DNA from: CAVZXS01 sp963779325
Lineage (GTDB): Bacteria; Bacteroidota; Bacteroidia; Chitinophagales; Chitinophagaceae
Assembly: GCA_963779325.1 (NCBI GenBank)
Contig: CAVZXS010000011.1
Coordinates: 741,351 to 805,350 of the forward strand
Length of the DNA: 64,000 nt
Direction: 5' to 3'
Below the pieces are notes generated by a model. It was not told the DNA's origin. It did no database searches and saw nothing but the letters and a program-made list of their open reading frames with translations. The translations under genes and the position numbers were made by a program. Every line of letters starts with the position of its first letter. Position 1 is the stretch's first letter. This document shows positions 62,716-64,000 of the stretch, piece by piece.

Positions 62716-63945
62716 CTATGCCGTCTTAATTGATTTCTTTTGAATACTGTAAAAGAAAAATAAACATATCAATAAAACAGCCATCGGTATCAAGGAGAAA
62801 TAAAAAGCTTTTTGTCCTCCGATGTTTTTAAATAAATAACCTACTAACCTTGAACCAAACGTACCGCCAATGGCGGAAAAGAAAGTAAGCAGCCCCGCCA
62901 TAGGACTGTGAAATATTTTTTCTGTAGCACTTAATACAAATGAGTTTACTAATGGATAAATGGGCGCCAGGAAAAAACCGATCAACGGAAATACATAAGC
63001 AATAATTGGAACATCTTTTAACGATTCAATTGTTCCTGCTTTCAAATTTTGTGTTTGCGGCATTATAAAAACAATCATTAATGCCGCTCCTGCCAGGCAA
63101 ACCGCTAAAATAGTAATCCATGATATTTTTTTTACAAGCAACGACGATAAATAACGACCCAATGCGATAGACAGCATTAATATTACCGCCATATAAATAC
63201 TTGTCTTTACCGGCAGGTGAAGAATTTTTTCATTGAAGGTAGGCAACCAGCTCATAATGCCCTGCTCCATCATGACATACATAAAAGCTGCAACGGCAAA
63301 TACAAGTACCAAGGGTCGTTTTAGCAACTTAATCATTTCAATAAAGTCACCTTTTATACTGCTGCCGGTTGGTTTGTATTGTACATTAAATGCTGAAAAC
63401 AACAATATAAAAAAGGAAATAGCTACTAACACTGCCAGCACCAAGTAAATGCGCAGCCATGCATCAGGATTTACATCACTGTAAAACAAAGGAAATACTA
63501 CAAAACCTGTAGCTATACCTACCATAAAAAAACTTTCGATAGAACTTAGTACACTTTTATGTTCTTTATCATTATTGGTAATTAAACCAATTAATGAATA
63601 CACCGATACTTTTATGACGGCAAAAGAAACACCCACACAGGCAAATAATAATTGAACCGATAAAAATGAATTGCCGAAATACATGCCGAGGCAACCAACG
63701 AATACTAATGCCAATGCTATCAACATACCTTTTTTATACCCAAGTCTTGGCAAAAAAGAGCCTACAACAAAAGAAACGATTGCAATAGACAAATCTTTAA
63801 ACGCTTCCAGTGAACTGGCTTTCAGCTCATCTACTCCATATGTATTAATTGATTTTTGAATCAATATGCCCACACTATTCAGGAGGATAGCAAACACAAA
63901 ATAGTTTAGGTACAGTGACAGTTTAATCTTCCATGCAGAATTCAT
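62716..63945 (-). CDS. MFS transporter (sugar-type, FucP-like)
   Basis: A 409-residue polytopic protein with about twelve helices. VVGSFLPRLGYKKGMLIALA is the MFS motif-A loop, and the symmetrical second-half loop reads LGRYLSSLLVKKISW. The fold and loops fit the fucose/glucose-galactose permease branch. It is transcribed just before the trehalase, so trehalose or glucose import is the likely role. No regulator gene is seen in the cluster. The remaining 55 bp of the window are untranslated. Confidence 0.87.
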   Translation of the reverse strand: MNSAWKIKLSLYLNYFVFAILLNSVGILIQKSINTYGVDELKASSLEAFKDLSIAIVSFVVGSFLPRLGYKKGMLIALALVFVGCLGMYFGNSFLSVQLLFACVGVSFAVIKVSVYSLIGLITNNDKEHKSVLSSIESFFMVGIATGFVVFPLFYSDVNPDAWLRIYLVLAVLVAISFFILLFSAFNVQYKPTGSSIKGDFIEMIKLLKRPLVLVFAVAAFMYVMMEQGIMSWLPTFNEKILHLPVKTSIYMAVILMLSIALGRYLSSLLVKKISWITILAVCLAGAALMIVFIMPQTQNLKAGTIESLKDVPIIAYVFPLIGFFLAPIYPLVNSFVLSATEKIFHSPMAGLLTFFSAIGGTFGSRLVGYLFKNIGGQKAFYFSLIPMAVLLICLFFFYSIQKKSIKTA

Positions 63946-64000
63946 ACAGCAATAGTTTTAGTTGGTTGTTAATAGCAGATACTAAAGATATGAAAAGAAA

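Overview
The window reads as chromosomal DNA of a Bacteroidota bacterium, most likely a relative of the Chitinophagaceae (inference from gene families; no 16S is present). The pointers are the ftsX / DUF3098 / uppP order, DUF3667, DUF2024, DUF6434 and head-GIN proteins, a LytS/LytTR pair, an ECF42-like sigma factor with a DGPF protein, TAnnTTTG-type promoters, and start codons without evident Shine-Dalgarno sequences. It is a mixed housekeeping and accessory region with no prophage, no CRISPR array and no rRNA or tRNA that I can see.

Layout. 1-6.3 kb: a secreted trypsin-fold protease (cut by the window edge), an outer-membrane barrel, an M16 peptidase and two unknown proteins. 6.5-14.7 kb: an OmpA protein beside a membrane-anchored coiled-coil/helix-hairpin-helix protein with five 168-bp repeats; ruvB; a protoglobin, DUF2024 and cysteine-rich MarR group; a DUF937-OmpA protein; an M23 peptidase. 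14.8-25.3 kb: envelope and secreted proteins of mostly unknown role, a DoxX-GIN fusion, a beta-lactamase-fold hydrolase, an amidohydrolase, and a histidine kinase / TlpA thioredoxin / LytTR regulator operon. 25.7-30.9 kb: a SAP/DUF6434 protein with a membrane AraC regulator, an ECF sigma factor with DinB and DGPF proteins, and a RAYT (REP-associated transposase) between two REP-like palindromes. 30.9-39.4 kb: leuS carrying two in-frame insertions, then ftsX, DUF3098, uppP, an MFS exporter and a metallo-hydrolase. 39.5-48.2 kb: a subtilase, the oxidative pentose phosphate genes gnd-zwf-pgl, and the rplM-rpsI-rpsB-tsf operon with its promoter and leader. 48.4-54 kb: a broken higB with intact higA, an HD hydrolase, a CSD/S1-like protein, and a TPR protein overlapping a lipoprotein. 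54.1-64 kb: a disaccharide locus (SLC45-type importer, GH13 lipoprotein, fructokinase-like kinase, amylosucrase-like GH13, trehalase, second MFS carrier).

Two themes run through the window. First, palindromic repeats are abundant and several lie inside reading frames without breaking them. The most striking is a ~490-bp element in leuS: a DUF559 (PD-(D/E)XK nuclease fold) coding segment between two CCCCTCTCC palindromes, with GCCTCACC...GGTGAGGC ends. A solo end of the same family lies at 57.7 kb, and other palindromes sit in leuS and uppP. Second, at least nine single-base frameshifts occur in otherwise intact genes (the protease, M16 peptidase, DUF2024, leuS three times, pgl, trehalase, higB). 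Because leuS is essential, most are probably consensus indel errors, and genes marked as frameshifted should be read as probably intact in the organism.
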